From contig CAKPRQ010000009.1 of assembly GCA_934182605.1 (NCBI GenBank), forward strand, positions 13,455-77,454: a stretch of 64,000 nt of DNA, read 5' to 3'. The position numbers were made by a program, and so were the translations under genes. The first letter of the stretch is position 1. The number at the start of each line of letters is the position of its first letter. Of this stretch, positions 46,501-53,997 are shown in pieces. This DNA comes from an uncultured Clostridia bacterium. Lineage in GTDB: Bacteria; Bacillota; Clostridia; TANB77; CAG-508. Under the pieces are notes generated by a model. That model searched no databases and had not been told where the DNA came from. It worked only from the letters and a program-made list of their open reading frames with translations.

Positions 46501-48026
46501 AAAACAACATTACAAACAGACAAATAATAGAACCATCAACACAACTAGAAAGAACATTGTTAGACATATTTAAGAAAATTCTTAACAAAAATGAAATTAG
46601 TGTTACAGATGACTTTTTTGAAATTGGTGGTGATTCTCTAGGTGCAATGAAAATCCAATTAGAAGCTATGAGTAATAATATAAAAATCGAGTATTCTGAT
46701 ATATTTACTCATTCCTCTGTTAGAGAATTAGCAAACTTAATAAGGAACTCAAGTAGGAATATAGAAAACTCTCAATCAGGAATTTCTATTGAAAATGAAA
46801 ATAGATATTTAAGCTATAATGCGTTTTTACAAAACAACTCTATAGACAATCTTAAAGAAGTAAGCTATGAATCTTTAGAAAATATTCTATTAACCGGATT
46901 TACTGGATTTTTAGGTGCTCATATATTAGATAGTTTCTTGAAGAAAGAAACAGGAATTATTTATTGTTTAATTAGAGACAAAGATAATCTACCTGCAATA
47001 GAAAGATTAAAAAATACATTAAACTTCTATTTTGAAAATAGATATGACCACTATATTGGCAATAGGATTCAAGTTGTAAATGGAGATATTAGCGATGATA
47101 ATTTAGGACTATCTATAGAAGAATATACTTCGTTAGGCAAAAACATAAATGCAGTAATACATTCTGCTGCACTTGTAAAACATTACGGAACATTTAAGGA
47201 ATTTGAAAAAATTAATATAATAGGTACAAAAAATATTGTTAAACTCTGTACCGATTTTGATTTAAAATTAATTCATGTTTCAACAATAAGCGTATCTGGA
47301 AATGTTTTAGCAGAACAAGCTAATGTAAAAAATAATTTTGCAGAAGATAAATACTATAACGAAACAAACTTTTATATTGGACAAAATATAGAAAATCTCT
47401 ACGTAAACAGCAAATTCCAAGGTGAAGATATTGTATTAAATGCAATCTCTAAGGGGTTACGAGCATACATTGTGAGAATGGGAAATTTAACAAGTAGATA
47501 TTCTGAAGGAAAATTCCAACAAAATCACTTTGAAAATGCCTTTGTAAACAGATTAAAATCTATTTTACAAATTGGATATGCACCTGAATATTTACTAAAA
47601 GGATATGTTGAATTCACTCCTATAGATTACTGTGGTGATGCTATAATTGATTTAGCAACACATTATAATAAAGAATATTCTGTCTTCCATTTATTAAATG
47701 ATAACCACGTACCTATGGATAGACTATGTGAAGAGCTAAACGAAATAGGAATTCCTATAAAAATTGTTTCTTCAGAAAAATTTAAGGAAATTATACATAA
47801 TCTTTTAAAAGACGAAAATAAAAAAGATTATTTACAAGGTATAATGAATGACTTTAATGAAGAAGAAGAATTAGTTTACGAGTCTAATGTGAAAATAGAA
47901 TCAGAATTTACAAAGAGATTTTTAGAAAAGATAAACTTTGAATGGCCATATATTGATACTAATTATTTGAAAAATTACTTTAAATACTTATCAGATATTG
48001 GTTACTTCAATGTACATGTAAAATAA
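40542..48026 (+). CDS. Two-module NRPS with terminal reductase (C-A-T-C-A-T-R)
   Basis: 2494 residues. C1 is about 1-430 (HHLISDAW at 133-140; Ala for the usual Gly). A1 is about 450-945 (TSGSTGKPKG near 603, GYGPTEAT near 742, NGKINK). T1 carries the pantetheine serine S994 in GGDSL. C2 is about 1055-1480 (HHIISDG at 1176-1182). A2 is about 1500-2000 (TSGSTGKPKG near 1648, GYGPTENT, NGKIDK). T2 has S2032. The reductase is about 2110-2494 (TGFTGFLGAH near 2119, YVNSK with Y2287). A reductase releases a peptide aldehyde. A starter C domain implies an N-capped first residue. Binding-pocket residues suggest valine at A2 (DAFWLGGTFK) and an unclear code at A1 (DVEFLGGIYK). A histidine kinase gene follows 40 bp later. 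No tailoring, transport or Sfp gene is present. Confidence 0.93.
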   Translation: METKFYNLSNPQKAIWLTEEYYKNTSINNVGGTLTMEEVINKDLLEKAISLFISSNGSLRFKLDLSQKEPLQYIAPITHYDIKYIEINDENELKDISDAFLKEPFETSQSFLFGFIMFNFKNKKKGGFIAKLHHLISDAWSMSILIDEIMSIYSNLLSNNTIDINPPSYLTYIESENNYLNSEKYNRDKEFWENIFNSAPELTTLSKKYNNSIETSSEAKRKVYTLNENNTNVIKDFCKNNKTSPYTLFMAILGLYTGKLNNTDTVILGTPVLNRTNFKEKHTMGMFISTIPFKIDIDFKDTFKEFLLNLNKEQLGLFRHQKYPYNDLLDSIRSKYDISNNLYTTVLSYQNAKNNRRNSNIQYKTVWNFNGNIAEELELHISDLDDNNTFNFIFDYNINKFTEDDITNIYNRLFYIFNQIEKNPNISLEDIEIITPEEKTNILSEFNNTYKDYPKDKDIVEIFYENVLKYPNHTALVYEDEKITYQDLYKKISAIEKELIKNDVHFQDIIAVYMPKSIEYVAAILAILKLGAIYLPVSFNYPEERIKYMFENSKTKLIICKDRMENNFNINMIFAKELEYENEEILPPKHFDISNSAYIIYTSGSTGKPKGVEVSQQSVINHVYNVYNNYSTHFSDKDKTLSLVNSSFDVNVEEIFVPMFFGCTLHLISEDSIYDPRKIADYIYEQKITYTFIPPTILSAVYHNLRIFKNISLNKLLVGVQSIKNTILNMYLDLIPDLEIVNGYGPTEATIYCICKKYTYTNTGTIFNVPIGKPMDNCEIYLLNNTLTLQPFGYVGEICIAGECLSKGYLYNKEKTESSFIFCPNINKKIYRTGDYGYYLPNGDIMYVGRIDMQVKLNGYRIELSEIDEVISKYSNNLEYSYSLIHNKKIYSFIIGKEIDHAKLKQYLKTKLPYYMIPISFINIGKIPSTANGKINKDYLINILEESLKNKEKEIVMPSNKIEEYLINLLAKLLKLSPSDISIKDNFFELGGDSLSAIKICSSLQKDLDLNLPIKMLFELDTIQDIANYLSTTDTSVYYNIPKYEDNLEKYPISSAQKRVYLSSTIAKNNKLLYNMPCIIKLPNDINIKRLESSINTLIEKHESLRTYFIKDTTGIYQKILPNAKIKLNPVYLKNHSIKSYAKTFVREFDLSKAPLMRCELLISENNMHYLLLDMHHIISDGVSTNILVKDLSDIYNNKEIAVNNIKYTDYSIWENNAINNNVFKKEKEFWLDKVKNTDLLNLPTDYPRPIDSTYNGSRINFTIPRKIFTKIKYFCNQNNITPYMYMLGAFNILMYNFCKQETITLGTPVANRVLGKTSDIIGMFVNTLIMQSTIDSDMYIKKYYADLKNDVISCFENQIYPFDELVNNLNVKRNSNNNNLFNTMFIYQNSNIPNIYFDDFETTITPINGNISKFDLSIEIIPNNKEFLVTFEYCTDLFKRPTIESLYKAYLSIVTHIAENHETKIKDIQLLNSDEKNKILYDFNNTSTIYPKNTDIYSLFVEQVENSPNKLAVFFDNESLSYQELNIKVSNLANTMRKLGVTQNDITAILVDKSLESIIAILATLKLGAAYLPIDVNYPTSRIDYMLADSKAKILLTTNDFVHKATNIITTLNISLDNTVIYTNEGNSDIIINQISTDRPAYIMYTSGSTGKPKGTIITQKNIIRLIKNTNFIKFREDDRIIQTGSIVFDACTFEIFGALLNGLPLYIIKKEDLLNPSTLQDFILHNKISIMWLTAPLFNQICEVNPHIFNTLRVLLTGGDVLSPKHINMARIANKNLSIINGYGPTENTTFSCCYNIDKIYTYSIPIGKPISNSTCYVVSDSEKLLPVGFPGELWVGGDGVCLGYLNNENLTNEKFMPNPFGLDTIYKTGDLVKWLPDGNISFINRIDSQVKINGYRVELKEIDIKLTSSQAIKEAFSMVRNINDEKCICSYIVCNKQLDLDELYAFLKESLPKYMLPKHIITLDKLPLNINGKIDKNQLPLPDENNITNRQIIEPSTQLERTLLDIFKKILNKNEISVTDDFFEIGGDSLGAMKIQLEAMSNNIKIEYSDIFTHSSVRELANLIRNSSRNIENSQSGISIENENRYLSYNAFLQNNSIDNLKEVSYESLENILLTGFTGFLGAHILDSFLKKETGIIYCLIRDKDNLPAIERLKNTLNFYFENRYDHYIGNRIQVVNGDISDDNLGLSIEEYTSLGKNINAVIHSAALVKHYGTFKEFEKINIIGTKNIVKLCTDFDLKLIHVSTISVSGNVLAEQANVKNNFAEDKYYNETNFYIGQNIENLYVNSKFQGEDIVLNAISKGLRAYIVRMGNLTSRYSEGKFQQNHFENAFVNRLKSILQIGYAPEYLLKGYVEFTPIDYCGDAIIDLATHYNKEYSVFHLLNDNHVPMDRLCEELNEIGIPIKIVSSEKFKEIIHNLLKDENKKDYLQGIMNDFNEEEELVYESNVKIESEFTKRFLEKINFEWPYIDTNYLKNYFKYLSDIGYFNVHVK

Positions 48027-48066
48027 TAATAATAAATTTAAATATACTATAAAAGGAGAAATTATT

Positions 48067-49872
48067 ATGATAACTTATGGAATTATTATGTCTATTTCTG
48101 TAATTATAACTAGCATAATGCTAGTTATAATTTCAAAACAAAGACCAAAAAATCAAATGCAGCAAATGTTTTTAATAAATATAATTTTATTATTTATATT
48201 ATGCTTTTTTGTATTATTACAAATTTTATTTAGTGAGCGACTAAATATTGAGCCAATATATTTCGATTATCTTGCATATATTGGTGGTTGCTTCATACCT
48301 GTATCCACATTTCTTACGAGTTTGATTTTTGTTAATACTAAAATAACATTTAAGAAATATCATTTGTTACTACTCATAATACCTTTTATTTCCCTCCTTG
48401 TGCTTTGGACAAATAATATTCACCATCTATTTTTTGAACAGTATTCTATCTACATAAAAGATGTAATATACGGTCCTTACTTTTACGTGCATGCTGCTTA
48501 TTCTTATTTTATTTTATTATTAACAGTTATACTATTTATAACAGGAGCTATAAGAAACTCTGGATTCTTTTCAATGCAAAGTATGTTAATTTTATTAGGT
48601 ATTATTTTCCCTTTATGTATAAATATTCTTGGAACACTTAAAATAATTGACATAACTATATACATAACACCTATTATGTTTTTTATTGCTATGGTCTTTT
48701 TCGCACTTGCAGTTTTTAAATTTAACTTTTTAAAATTAAATCCTGTAGCATTACAAAAAATTGTAAATAGAATTTCTGATGGTTATATAGTTTTAAACGA
48801 GGATGGTATTATAACAGATTATAACGAGACTTTTATCAATATGTTTGAGTTAGAAAAGTATAATGTACGTAATTCTCATATAAGAAAATTTTTAAACACT
48901 ATAGAAATTTCTGGCGAAGAACAACTTTCTCTTACCAAAAAAATGCTAGATGCTTATCACAAAGATGTAGAATATAAATACACTTTATGTTGCAAAAAGG
49001 TAAATAAGTATTTTAATATGGAAATGAATAATATAAAAAATAAAAATAATATTATCGGAACATTAATTTTATTTAAAGATATTACTCAACATATAGAAGA
49101 TATGAAGATAATAAAAAGCAATCAAGATGTTTTAATAGAACAGGAACGTTTAGCTTCACTAGGACAAATGATTGGAGGTATAGCACACAACTTAAAAACT
49201 CCTATAATGTCTATTGGAGGTGCTACTGAAGGTCTTACAGATTTAATAAAAGAATATAAATTATCTATAAAAGACCCTGAAGTTACTATAGATGACCACG
49301 AACAAATTGCTAATGAAATGGACGAATGGGTAGATAAAATAAAATCTCATATAAGTTACATGTCTGATATTATTACTACTGTAAAAGGACAAGCTGTTAC
49401 ATTATCACAAAGCAACGAAATATATTTCTCATTAGATGAACTTGTAAAACGTGTTGACATACTTATGAAACATGAATTGAAAAATGCTATTATTTATTTA
49501 AATGTTACTAATAATGTAAAAAGTTCATTTAAATTAAAAGGGAATATAAATGGACTCGTTCAAGTTATTAACAATATTATTTCTAATGCTATACAAGCTT
49601 ATAATGGAAAAACAGAAGAGACTATAGAGTTAATATTTAATTTAAAAAATGATAATCTTGTAATTGCTATAAAAGATAATGCAGGTGGTATCCCTAAAAA
49701 AGTACAAGATAAATTATTCAATTCTATGATAACAACTAAAGGTAAAAATGGAACTGGTTTAGGATTATTTATGTCCTACTCTAATATAAAAGCACATTTT
49801 GGAGGAGATATTACTTTTGAAACTAAAGAAAATGTGGGGACTACATTTTACATTACTATTCCTGTAAGGTAA
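48067..49872 (+). CDS. 7TM-PAS sensor histidine kinase in the NRPS operon
   Basis: 601 residues: an N-terminal block of about seven membrane helices (1-225, HisK_N-7TM-like), a PAS domain about 230-340 (RISDGYIVLNEDGIITDYN), HisKA with phospho-acceptor H374 in GGIAHNLKTPIMSIGG (HNLKTP rather than the usual HELRTP), and a HATPase with N box NIISNAIQAY, G1 DNAGGIP and G2 GKNGTGLGLFM. It lies 40 bp behind the NRPS and both share a promoter and terminator. No response-regulator gene is nearby, so its partner is elsewhere. Sensing of the NRPS product is plausible but inferred. Confidence 0.88.
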   Translation: MITYGIIMSISVIITSIMLVIISKQRPKNQMQQMFLINIILLFILCFFVLLQILFSERLNIEPIYFDYLAYIGGCFIPVSTFLTSLIFVNTKITFKKYHLLLLIIPFISLLVLWTNNIHHLFFEQYSIYIKDVIYGPYFYVHAAYSYFILLLTVILFITGAIRNSGFFSMQSMLILLGIIFPLCINILGTLKIIDITIYITPIMFFIAMVFFALAVFKFNFLKLNPVALQKIVNRISDGYIVLNEDGIITDYNETFINMFELEKYNVRNSHIRKFLNTIEISGEEQLSLTKKMLDAYHKDVEYKYTLCCKKVNKYFNMEMNNIKNKNNIIGTLILFKDITQHIEDMKIIKSNQDVLIEQERLASLGQMIGGIAHNLKTPIMSIGGATEGLTDLIKEYKLSIKDPEVTIDDHEQIANEMDEWVDKIKSHISYMSDIITTVKGQAVTLSQSNEIYFSLDELVKRVDILMKHELKNAIIYLNVTNNVKSSFKLKGNINGLVQVINNIISNAIQAYNGKTEETIELIFNLKNDNLVIAIKDNAGGIPKKVQDKLFNSMITTKGKNGTGLGLFMSYSNIKAHFGGDITFETKENVGTTFYITIPVR

Positions 49873-49887
49873 GTAATATATTTAAAA

Positions 49888-49936
49888 AATTATATAGAGT
49901 AGGTTAAAAATATATTTTAACCTACTCTATATAATT
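49888..49936. terminator. Strong bidirectional terminator of the NRPS operon
   Basis: A perfect 22-bp stem (49888-49909 with 49915-49936) around a 5-nt loop, with A and T runs at its ends. It ends 15 bp before the stop of the convergent coupling-protein gene. Confidence 0.88.
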
Positions 49937-49951
49937 AAATTGATACTCTAA

Positions 49952-51964
49952 TTATACATTTGATGTTGTTTCGTCATTATCAAAAGCTCCAAATATTTCA
50001 TCAAATTTTGCTTCTAATTCTTTCTGTACATCTACATCTAATTGTTCAAATTCTTCTTTATTATTTTGTTTTTGTGTTCCTTCTTCATCACCAATTCCGC
50101 TTATATTTATTGGTTCATTATATTCCACATTATTTCCTTTTTTGGTTGATTGTGGTTCTTCTTCTAACATGCTATCTATGCTTTGAATTGTGTTATTTTT
50201 TTCTGGTTCTTCATCTTCTACATAAGGTTTATACGGATTAAATTTTCTCCATTTTCCTCTCTCTATAAGTACATCATTATGATTTGCAGGATACTGTTTT
50301 GCATATTTTACTGTTGGATATTCAAAGTAATAATATTTATGTGCTTTAACAGGTTTTAATCCTTTTTCGTATATAATACAATAATCATTATCAAACCTTC
50401 TTAGTTCATCTGGTGTTAATAAGGCTCTCGCCATTATTTGGTCACTTTCGCTATAACCTTGTCTACTTCTATCTTTATCTCTATTTATAGATATGCTTTC
50501 TCTGCTTATTGTTTTCTCTCCTAAAGCTTTTGAAAAATATTCTACTGTTTTTTGAGAGTTACTTCCTAAAAACAAGTGTGTATCGCAGTTACCTATTATA
50601 GTTTCATGTGATTCTTTGTAAACTGCTTCCAATTGGTCTAGATTTTGTAATATTACACTAAATGATATTTTTCTACTTCTACTTGTAGATATTTTTTTAT
50701 CAAAATCTGGTATTCTACCAATATTTGCAAACTCATCTAATATGAAATATGTAGGGACCTTTAATGCTCCACCATTTTTATCTGCAAAATCATACAATTG
50801 TTGTATCATTTGTGAGAAAAATATTGTTAATAAGAAATCATATGCTGTGTGTGTATCTGATGATATTACATATACAGCTGTTTTTTTATTGCCTATTTCT
50901 TCAAAATTTATTGTGTCTGTTGATGTTAATTCTGCAATTTCTCTTGAGTCGAATTTACCTAATTTTGATTGTAATGAACTTAGTATAGAACTATATGTTT
51001 TTTCTGGTGCTATTTCTATAGATTTATAATTCATTCTTGCTGGATGATCATATGGTAATACGCTTATTAAGTTTGTTAATAAATTGTCTCCATTTCCACT
51101 GTTAGCAGCTCTTACTAATTCTGCACAACTTGATAAGTTTTGTTCTTCCATTGGTCTTGTTGCCATTAAATAATATATTAATGCTTTTAATAACATTTCT
51201 GCCATATCATCCCAATATGGATCTGAGCCAGAATCAGTTTTTTGACCTTTTACTATCGTATTTGCTATAACATCTACATCTATTTCATTACTTATATGCA
51301 TTAAAGGATTATATCCATCACTATTTTTAGGTGATACCAAATTTAATACTTTTATTTCATATCCATTTGCCTTCATATACCCTGCAGTTTTATCATAAAG
51401 TTCACCCTTAGGGTCTGTAAATACATATGAACCTAATAATTGATATGCATTAGGTATAACGTATGATGCAGATTTACCAGAACCTGAACCACCGACTACT
51501 AATACGTTTACATTTCCTCTTTTATCTACTGGTAAATAGTTTTTTTCTGCTAATATTATTCCAGATTTAGAACTCAACACTTGATATTGTTCTCCGCCTT
51601 CACACCAATCACTTGAACCGTGTTCTATATCATCATATTCTGATTTTGGCATTGAACGAACTATACCAACAATAGCAACTGTTGCATATATTAAAGTAAA
51701 CCATAAAATTGCTTTAAAAAATATTCCAATGTATTCTGAGAATGCAATTCCTAAACAATTAAAAGGATTTGTTATATGCGTAGTTAGGCTTGCAATAAAC
51801 TCCGTTAAATCAAAGCCTTTTAACATAGATGAAGCATCGCCTATAGCTACTGTTATTGGCGCAATAAATATAAGCACTAGAACAAACCATATTACTAGCG
51901 CTACTATTAATTTTGTTTTACTTTTTTTAATACCTCTTTTTATTTTACTACTTAGATTTCCCAT
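49952..51964 (-). CDS. VirD4/TraG-type conjugation coupling ATPase (orphan)
   Basis: 670 residues, with two N-terminal membrane helices (about 18-45 and 75-105), Walker A VLVVGGSGSGKSASYVIPNA near 158, then FTDPKGELYDKTAGYM, Walker B YFILDEFANIGRIPDF near 410 and SFSVILQNLDQL. The acidic C-terminal tail of about 100 residues is low complexity. Coupling proteins recruit DNA or protein substrates to a type IV secretion channel. No relaxase, VirB4 or VirB6 gene is in the window; only two small unknown genes precede it in the same operon. Confidence 0.9.
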   Translation of the reverse strand: MGNLSSKIKRGIKKSKTKLIVALVIWFVLVLIFIAPITVAIGDASSMLKGFDLTEFIASLTTHITNPFNCLGIAFSEYIGIFFKAILWFTLIYATVAIVGIVRSMPKSEYDDIEHGSSDWCEGGEQYQVLSSKSGIILAEKNYLPVDKRGNVNVLVVGGSGSGKSASYVIPNAYQLLGSYVFTDPKGELYDKTAGYMKANGYEIKVLNLVSPKNSDGYNPLMHISNEIDVDVIANTIVKGQKTDSGSDPYWDDMAEMLLKALIYYLMATRPMEEQNLSSCAELVRAANSGNGDNLLTNLISVLPYDHPARMNYKSIEIAPEKTYSSILSSLQSKLGKFDSREIAELTSTDTINFEEIGNKKTAVYVISSDTHTAYDFLLTIFFSQMIQQLYDFADKNGGALKVPTYFILDEFANIGRIPDFDKKISTSRSRKISFSVILQNLDQLEAVYKESHETIIGNCDTHLFLGSNSQKTVEYFSKALGEKTISRESISINRDKDRSRQGYSESDQIMARALLTPDELRRFDNDYCIIYEKGLKPVKAHKYYYFEYPTVKYAKQYPANHNDVLIERGKWRKFNPYKPYVEDEEPEKNNTIQSIDSMLEEEPQSTKKGNNVEYNEPINISGIGDEEGTQKQNNKEEFEQLDVDVQKELEAKFDEIFGAFDNDETTSNV

Positions 51965-51990
51965 TTACTGGTCACCTCTTTGTTTATAAT

Positions 51991-52146
51991 TTATCTTTCA
52001 GTTTCTTTTCTACGTGTTTTTTGTACTGGAATAGTTATTATGTCTTCGCCCATTTCTATTTTTAAGGCGTTTTCTGGTGGAAAAGTTATATTTCCTCTTT
52101 CATCTGGATAAAGAATTCCTCCTACAACATTTATTTTTTTTGGCAT
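51991..52146 (-). CDS. Small 51-residue protein in the coupling-protein operon
   Basis: ATG at 52146 behind AAGGGGTATATAAAT; frame MPKKINVVGGILYPDERGN and on to a TAA at 51991. It sits 26 bp before the coupling-protein start and 21 bp after the 176-residue gene, in the same direction. A beta-rich, PDERGNITFPPE-containing product with no recognised family. Close spacing in the operon supports it as real. Confidence 0.65.
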   Translation of the reverse strand: MPKKINVVGGILYPDERGNITFPPENALKIEMGEDIITIPVQKTRRKETER

Positions 52147-52167
52147 ATTTATATACCCCTTTCAAAT

Positions 52168-52698
52168 TTACTGATTATCATTATCATCCCTTATCTCAAA
52201 CGCAAAATAACTCTTATATGGTTTTAATTTGCATTTGCCTTTTATCTCATTAGTAGCTTCATCGAAATAAAGTATTGGCTTTATTTCTTCTGTTGTTTTT
52301 GGATCTATTATTGATATTGGTCTTTTTAAGTTAGGTGTAAATAAAAAGTCTTTATATTCCGCTTCTTTATCACTATATAAAGTTTTAAACTTCATAGGTA
52401 CAGGATGTTTGGAGATTTTCACTTTATCCTCTTCTAAAATCCCCATATTTACAACAACTTTTTCTTGACCAAAAGATAAAATAACTAATTGCTTGTCCTC
52501 TTTATTTTCCTCTGGAATATAAAAAGTTTTACGTGTGTTTTCTCCAATTTTTTGGCTCGTTGACTCTAATCTCTCAATTGTATATTTTGGAGAATCTTTT
52601 AAAAATTCAGGTTCTGTTTCATTAATTTGATAAATAACTGTGTTAACATTTGCTGGATCTGTTATGCTAAAATGTTTTTCTACAAAATTATCACTCAT
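52168..52698 (-). CDS. Uncharacterised 176-residue protein, first gene of the coupling-protein operon
   Basis: No family recognised. The acidic, soluble product (MSDNFVEKHFSITDPAN...) is rich in beta-type stretches with many Lys, Glu and Pro, and has no signal or membrane segment. GAGGTAAAAATTA precedes its ATG. It is first in a three-gene operon with the 51-residue protein and the VirD4-like coupling ATPase, so it may be a substrate adaptor or accessory factor; that is inference from position. Confidence 0.65.
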   Translation of the reverse strand: MSDNFVEKHFSITDPANVNTVIYQINETEPEFLKDSPKYTIERLESTSQKIGENTRKTFYIPEENKEDKQLVILSFGQEKVVVNMGILEEDKVKISKHPVPMKFKTLYSDKEAEYKDFLFTPNLKRPISIIDPKTTEEIKPILYFDEATNEIKGKCKLKPYKSYFAFEIRDDNDNQ

Positions 52699-52820
52699 TA
52701 ATTTTTACCTCATACTTTCTACATTATTTAAATGCTTTATCTTTCGCTTTCCCACTATTTGATTATAACATTAATCATACTTCTATGTCAATACTTTTGT
52801 TTAATTTATGTAAACTTTTT

Positions 52821-53720
52821 TTATTCTAAGTTAGTTCTTGGCATAAACTTTGATACTTTTTGCAATTTTTGGAAAAGCTCCGCTTCTTCGTTTGTTAACT
52901 TTTTAGGAACTACTATTTCTGCTTCAACTATTAGATTTCCTCTTTGACCTTTTGTATCCTTATAGCCTTTATTTTTTAAAACTATTTGTTCTTTTGTTTG
53001 TATACCTGCTGGGACATATATTGTTTCAATTTCTCTAATACCATTTACATTTACTTTTGAACCTAAAGCAGCTTCCCACGGTGTTAGATATAATTTTGTT
53101 TTTACATCTTGTCCTACTAATTCAAAATTTTCATCATTTTTTATATTTACAGTGATAAATAAATCACCATTTTTTCCACCGTTCTTTCCTTTCTTACCTT
53201 CTCCTGTAATTTTTATTTTTTTACCATTTTCAATTCCTTCTGGAATTTTTACGTTTATTATTTTATCATTTCCATTTACATCTTTTAAAATAATTTTCTT
53301 TTCTACTCCTATAAAAGCATCATCTAATGATACTGTTATTTCTGTTTCTATATTTTCACCCTTTACTGCATTTTTTTTATTGATTTTACCTTTAATACGT
53401 TCATCTACTGTACTACCAAATAATATTGAAAAAAATGTGTTATTATTTTCTTCCACATTTTCATTATCTGAGTTCGAATATGAGGTTTTTCTGCCAACAT
53501 TAGCATTCCATATTTTGTCATATTTCTTTCTGCTATTTGCATCTGTTAATATTCTATATGCTTCACTTATATCTTTGAATCTTTCTTCTGCATTAGGATT
53601 ACCTACATTTAAGTCTGGGTGATATTTTTTTGCGAGTTCCTTATATTGGTTTTTTATCTGTTCTGTGTTAACGCGATTACTATTTAGCTGTAAGATTTTA
53701 TAATAATCCTTAACTATCAT
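52821..53720 (-). CDS. DnaJ-like (CbpA-type) co-chaperone
   Basis: 299 residues. The N-terminal J domain has YHPDLNVGNPNAEERFKDISEAYRIL with the HPD triad near 34. A linker rich in Asn/Ser follows, then the C-terminal DnaJ peptide-binding domains (VSLDDAFIGVEKKIILKDVNG, TPWEAALGSKVNV, RGNLIVEAEIVVP). The Cys-rich zinc finger of true DnaJ is missing, which places it with CbpA-type proteins. It would stimulate DnaK. It stands alone. Confidence 0.9.
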   Translation of the reverse strand: MIVKDYYKILQLNSNRVNTEQIKNQYKELAKKYHPDLNVGNPNAEERFKDISEAYRILTDANSRKKYDKIWNANVGRKTSYSNSDNENVEENNNTFFSILFGSTVDERIKGKINKKNAVKGENIETEITVSLDDAFIGVEKKIILKDVNGNDKIINVKIPEGIENGKKIKITGEGKKGKNGGKNGDLFITVNIKNDENFELVGQDVKTKLYLTPWEAALGSKVNVNGIREIETIYVPAGIQTKEQIVLKNKGYKDTKGQRGNLIVEAEIVVPKKLTNEEAELFQKLQKVSKFMPRTNLE

Positions 53721-53838
53721 TCTTATTCCCCCAAATTTATAAGTGTTGTCATTATATCATACTTTTCTTGATTTGTGAATACATTTTTCGAGTTTTTTCG
53801 GGAAAAAGTTGCTAGATAATGGTTGAAATTTATAATCA

Positions 53839-53988
53839 CTTGAAAATACTAGTCTAAAATTAAAAATTTCAAAAAATCTTGATATATGGCTATTTGCAAG
53901 TCAAGACCCGGATTGTGTAGCCCTGGCTATGTTTTGACTAAAAATAGCTATATATCAAGATTTTACTAAATTTATGCCGAACAGTAAC
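53839..53988 (+). repeat. 150-bp hairpin repeat element, copy C
   Basis: The inner inverted pair (GATATATGGCTATTT at 53881, AAATAGCTATATATC ending 53956) and the same centre (AGTCAAGACCCGGATTGTGT) mark this copy. GATAT to terminal TAAC is 108 bp, as in the others. The left terminus is diverged. It ends 10 bp from the murF stop codon. Confidence 0.82.
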
Positions 53989-53997
53989 TATTATAAG

